Assembly: GCA_011763485.2 (NCBI GenBank)
Contig: JAANSK020272713.1
Span: 1 to 21,129 of the forward strand
Direction: 5' to 3'
From: Isoetes engelmannii
Lineage: Eukaryota; Streptophyta; Lycopodiopsida; Isoetales; Isoetaceae
DNA length: 21,129 bases
The translations under genes and the position numbers were made by a program. Position 1 is the first letter of the stretch; each line of letters opens with the position of its first letter. The notes beneath the pieces are model-generated. The model saw nothing but the letters and a program-made list of their open reading frames with translations, ran no database searches and was not told the DNA's origin. Below are positions 18,232 through 21,129 of the stretch, piece by piece.

Positions 18232-19019
18232 CCAACATCTGTAGCAAATACACTTTATTATTTTGGGGTCCAGGTGCTATAACTGGATATTCCCTATTTT
18301 TTTTATTTTTGGGTAGCTTGCGATGTGCAGCTACCCACTCTATACCATTGTAGTCAAAACTGCTGAGATGAATGAAAAGCCTATCTATATGTTGTTGTTT
18401 TCATGCGAGTCGCAGAGCAAGAATTGATCTTGTGGTAGAGACCTTAAACCTGCCATATGTAATGGAAATCACATGCAAAGCAGCTCGTAGCATAGAATCA
18501 AAATGATTGCGCCTAGGAGTGCATTGGCTTCCATGTGATCTGTGAATAAAGTGAAGTAAAATATAATCATGATGTGATGATGAATAGATTGACATTTTTC
18601 AATTAAAAAAAAAATGATACATTGGCACAAAAACCATACAAACATGGGTCTAAACCATTGATTAGATTGAAATAAGAATATTCAAAGTACAGTGCACAGT
18701 CTAGATGTACGTTTTTGGTATGGAATACTTCCACTAAATCATGTGAAAAACAAAGAACAGAAAAATACAAAAGTACAAAGGAATACCCATGTTATTATGT
18801 TAAATATTTGATTATTAAGTAGACATTGCATTACCAAATGTTGGATGTTAATAATGGGCTCAACCCTATTGGGACCAAAAGAAATAAATTCATAAATTTC
18901 TTGTAAATATTTTTGCATAGCAACAGGTTTGGACCCAAAGACCGTGATAATTTTTTATAGATAAATTTGCATAGGTTTAGGACTAAAGTACATCACGAAA
19001 ATAAGTTATGGATTCTTAA
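18232..19019. other. AT-rich, no gene; repeat B and SINE scrap inside
   Basis: Apart from repeat B copy 2 (18389-18424) and a scrap of the dimeric SINE at 18431-18457 (TGTGGTAGAGACCTTAAACC and TGCCATA, unit 1 only), the stretch is AT-rich and shows no coding signal. An A-run lies near 18604-18614. Confidence 0.45.
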
Positions 19020-19815
19020 TCAGAGGGCTTTTGATCTGGTTGATCATGGCCATCCATTTCGACCCTACGATACGGCAAAATCATGTCAAGTTCCTTGAAT
19101 TCAACTGATAAACGGGCTACGATGCCTTAGATTTAGGTTCAGATGGTGATAAACTAGGCTAGGGGTTGATAAATCAGGATAGGACGCTCATAAACAAGGC
19201 TAGGTGCATGATTGGAAGCTGGTCCTCGAGGTTTAGTTTTCATGATTCATGGCTTGCGGGATTAACCATCCTTGTTAGGCTGTTACAACAAGTAAATAAT
19301 AGCCTCACAGCCCATTTCCTTGAGAAAGATACATAGCAACTTCAAGCAACCATCTTTACCTCAATTACATATACATTTGTATTCATGCCAGACAACTATG
19401 AAGAGGTTAACCACCTCTGTGAGGCTGTTATAGCCAGTAAATGGGCAAGCCATGTTACATCCAGTAAATGGGCGATCCCGAAGGGGCAAGATCGTTTACA
19501 AGTTGTAATAGCTAAGCAGGGGTGGTTAACCCTTTTAACCGACAGGCCGTCAAATCATGGATACCAAGCCACTACCAGCTTTCAATCTTGATCTAGCCTT
19601 GATTATCAACTTTTGAACCTAGGTTATCAGCCCCAAACCTAGTTTTTATCACCATCTGAAGCTAAAATCAAGGCATCGAGGTTAGTTTATCAGTTGAATC
19701 CAAGGCATCGTAGCTTGTTCATAAGCTGCATCCAAAGGACTTAGTTCATTTTGCTCCATCATATGGTTCAAATGGATGGGTATGATCAACCAAATCAAAA
19801 GGCTTGCAGATTACG
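19020..19815. mobile_element. Foldback-like element with long inverted arms
   Basis: The left arm (about 19020-19320) and right arm (about 19455-19815) are reverse complements at roughly 70-80% identity. GGGCTTTTGATCTGGTTGAT on the left matches the complement of ATCAACCAAATCAAAAGGC on the right. Inner landmarks are TTCAGATGGTGATAAA, GCTACGATGCCTT and CAACTGATAAAC. The arms make up most of the length. No transposase is present, so it is non-autonomous, of foldback or Mutator-like MITE type. The centre has its own short direct repeat (CAGTAAATGGGC, twice). A clear target-site duplication was not found. Confidence 0.7.
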
Positions 19816-20418
19816 GGGGTAGTCTTAGAAAATTAAAGGGAAATTCCGAAATGTCCCTATATTTTGCAAAAAATTTAGGTAATACGGTAATATAGTTTTA
19901 GTTGCTCATCAAATGCAAAAGTTGCCTTCATGAAAGTTGTAGAACATAATATGATTTTTCTAACAAGATCAAATTAATCTAAATTGAAGTTGAAATTCAC
20001 AAGTTATGCTCTGTTGAGTTGGTTTTTGAAACACGTATTCAAAAGACTATAACTTGCAGATTGAAAATTCGTTTTAGATGATTGTAATTGCATTGGACAA
20101 AATCACTCTCATCTATAAGTTTTGTGAAGGCCATTTTTTAGTTTGATCAGTCACAAAGATTATTACCATTCTAGACAAATACCCTTCTTTTAGGAGCATA
20201 GAATAGAATATATTCTAACGTCATCATAACCCTACCGGCTACAACTCTGTTTGGAGGACACTAAAGGCCTGAGACCAGTGTCGTTCTTCCACCTGGGATA
20301 TTTTTGCTTTGCAACTGCAGCTTCTACTCAGCAATCAACGATTCTACACTGCCACTTGCATGCAAAGCCTGTCATATCAACGATTATTTGCTACTTTAGA
20401 TTTCATCTGGATGATCTT
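19816..20418. other. Unassigned AT-rich flank
   Basis: No coding signal. The texture (ATTCCGAAATGTCCCTATAT and AACTTGCAGATTG phrases) is like some plant LTR sequence, but no LTR borders or internal domains were found, so it is left unassigned. It ends with CTT at 20416-20418, the left flank of the next element. Confidence 0.35.
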
Positions 20419-20457
20419 CACTACAAGAAAATCGGGTATCTGGCGACGTCGACTCGC

Positions 20458-20509
20458 CACGTCTGTGCGACGTCGTGTTGCAAATTGCAACGCCGAGTCG
20501 CACAGACGT
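20458..20509. repeat. Subterminal hairpin of the CACTA end
   Basis: ACGTCTGTGCGAC near 20458 pairs perfectly with GTCGCACAGACGT ending near 20509. Towards the loop GTTGC pairs with GCAAC around AAATT. Such subterminal inverted motifs are typical binding-site arrays in CACTA elements. Confidence 0.75.
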
Positions 20510-20693
20510 CGCGATCAGCAACGTGGCATTGCAGGGATGTCGCGTGCGATACCCCAGGACGTCGCCTGGAATGCAACCCGACGTGGAGGCGACGCGTGGC
20601 CGACGTGTGCGACCACGTTGCCAAAACCACGTCGCCAAGCGTCTATTTGCCGATGTCGCGTCGCATGTGACGTGGATGACATGGCCTTTGGCT

Positions 20694-20972
20694 CATGACA
20701 TGGCAAACTTTATCTCACGTGACATCCACTCTGGCACGTGTCCGCTGGCCACGACGTCAGGTCACATGCGACGTAGAGGACGTGGCCATGACGTGGCAAC
20801 GTTTATCTGACGTGGCATCCATTCTGGCATGTGTCTGCTGGCCACGATGTCAGGTCACATGCGACGTGGAGGACGTGGCCATGACGTGGCAACATTTTTC
20901 TGACGTGGCATCCACTCTGGCACGTGTCCGCTGGCCACGACGTCACGTCGTATGCAACGTGGGGGACGTGGC
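20694..20972 (+). repeat. Three tandem 93-bp subterminal repeats
   Basis: Units start at CATGAC(A/G)TGGCAA at 20694, 20787 and 20880, exactly 93 bp apart. Each runs through CATCCA(C/T)TCTGGCA(C/T)GTGT, CTGGCCACGA(C/T)GTCA and GAGGACGTGGC. As 93 is a multiple of three, the frame on the plus strand stays open and gives a 31-residue repeat (MTWQ...DVEDVA) that is not a real protein. Units carry several ACGTGG-type motifs, the core of plant bZIP binding sites. Confidence 0.88.
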
Positions 20973-21083
20973 CAACGGATAAGTGACATGGCCAACGGAC
21001 ACGTGACGTGGCATCCGACTCTGTCGTGACGTGTCAGAGATGACCGTTGACTGACGTCGCATGCGATGTCTGTAAATTTTGAG

Positions 21084-21090
21084 TATATAA
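21084..21090 (+). promoter_or_regulatory. Candidate TATA box in the CACTA end
   Basis: TATATAA followed by ACC sits about 665 bp inside the CACTA terminus, just after the ACGT-rich repeats, and is followed by pyrimidine-rich CTTCTTGTTG. This is the expected place for the promoter of the element's own genes. The transcribed region lies outside the window, so the call rests on position and motif only. Confidence 0.5.
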
Positions 21091-21129
21091 ACCAAGCATC
21101 CGGCCTTCTTGTTGTTAGTGTTTTTTTCC

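Larger units (their letters stand above)
20419..21129 (+). mobile_element. Terminus of a CACTA (En/Spm) transposon
   Basis: CACTACAAGAAAATCGGG at 20419 is the standard terminal inverted repeat of plant CACTA DNA transposons, which are moved by a TNP2-type transposase. CTT before it would be half of the usual 3-bp target duplication. The next 650 bp is GC-rich subterminal repeat DNA full of GACGTGGC, GCGACGTC and CACGTGTC, in sharp contrast to the AT-rich flank. It includes a large hairpin and three 93-bp repeats. The element runs off the window, so the other end and any transposase cannot be seen. Open frames up to 139 codons here are products of the repeats. Confidence 0.82.

Noticed and set aside
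17783-18244. 153-codon open frame on the plus strand
   Set aside because: It starts inside repeat A and runs through the large hairpin; no domain, biased composition, and the first third is duplicated at 17446 in another context.
20251-20982. Several overlapping open frames of 63-139 codons on both strands
   Set aside because: They come from GC-rich repeats whose 93-bp period keeps frames open; the products are repeated copies of the same 31 residues with no domain.

Overview
The window looks like intergenic DNA from a flowering plant with a repeat-rich nuclear genome. The reasons are one spliced gene of the plant-only DUF4228 family, a spliced fragment of the plant dynamin DRP5A, and typical plant transposons (Ty1-copia, L1-type LINEs, a tRNA-derived SINE family, a PIF1/Helitron helicase relic and a CACTA terminus). 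The species cannot be named from the sequence. Only one gene looks intact; nearly everything else is a relic.

Layout. 1-540: three adjacent short hairpins and little else. 540-1215 (minus): decayed PIF1-type helicase of a Helitron. 2580-2935 (minus): dimeric tRNA-derived SINE with a tandem-repeat tail and poly(A). 3629-4448 (plus): intact three-exon DUF4228 gene coding for 156 aa with an MGNC lipidation signal. 4261-5755: last part of intron 2, exon 3 and about 1.3 kb of 3' flank, which reappears diverged at 11957-13245. An inverted-repeat (MITE-like) element sits in both copies. 6594-11562 (plus): old Ty1-copia fossil with both LTRs and an exact 5-bp target duplication (CTCGT). It carries a later poly(A) retroposon at about 8814-9262 and an unidentified insert next to the 5' LTR.

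13500-14960 (plus): a mosaic of pieces of at least two, probably three, host genes. These are a few codons resembling a DRT102/RpiB-type protein joined to exon 1 and part of exon 2 of DRP5A, followed by two exons of an unrecognised acidic protein. 15275-17266 (minus): decayed L1-type LINE with poly(A) tail, interrupted at its endonuclease end by a second copy of the dimeric SINE. 17393-18457: a block of direct repeats built around a palindrome, ending in a third SINE scrap, with a large hairpin at 18142-18222. 19020-19815: element made almost wholly of long inverted arms. 20419 to the window end: one end of a CACTA (En/Spm) transposon with CTT before it, an ACGT-rich hairpin, three exact-period 93-bp repeats full of ACGTGGC motifs, and a TATA box near the edge.

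There is no pathway or operon here. The points of most interest are the gene-fragment mosaic, the dead tail copy of the DUF4228 gene, the dimeric SINE family seen three times, and the ACGT-box array leading to a TATA box in the CACTA end. All similarity calls come from reading motifs by eye; no database search was run.
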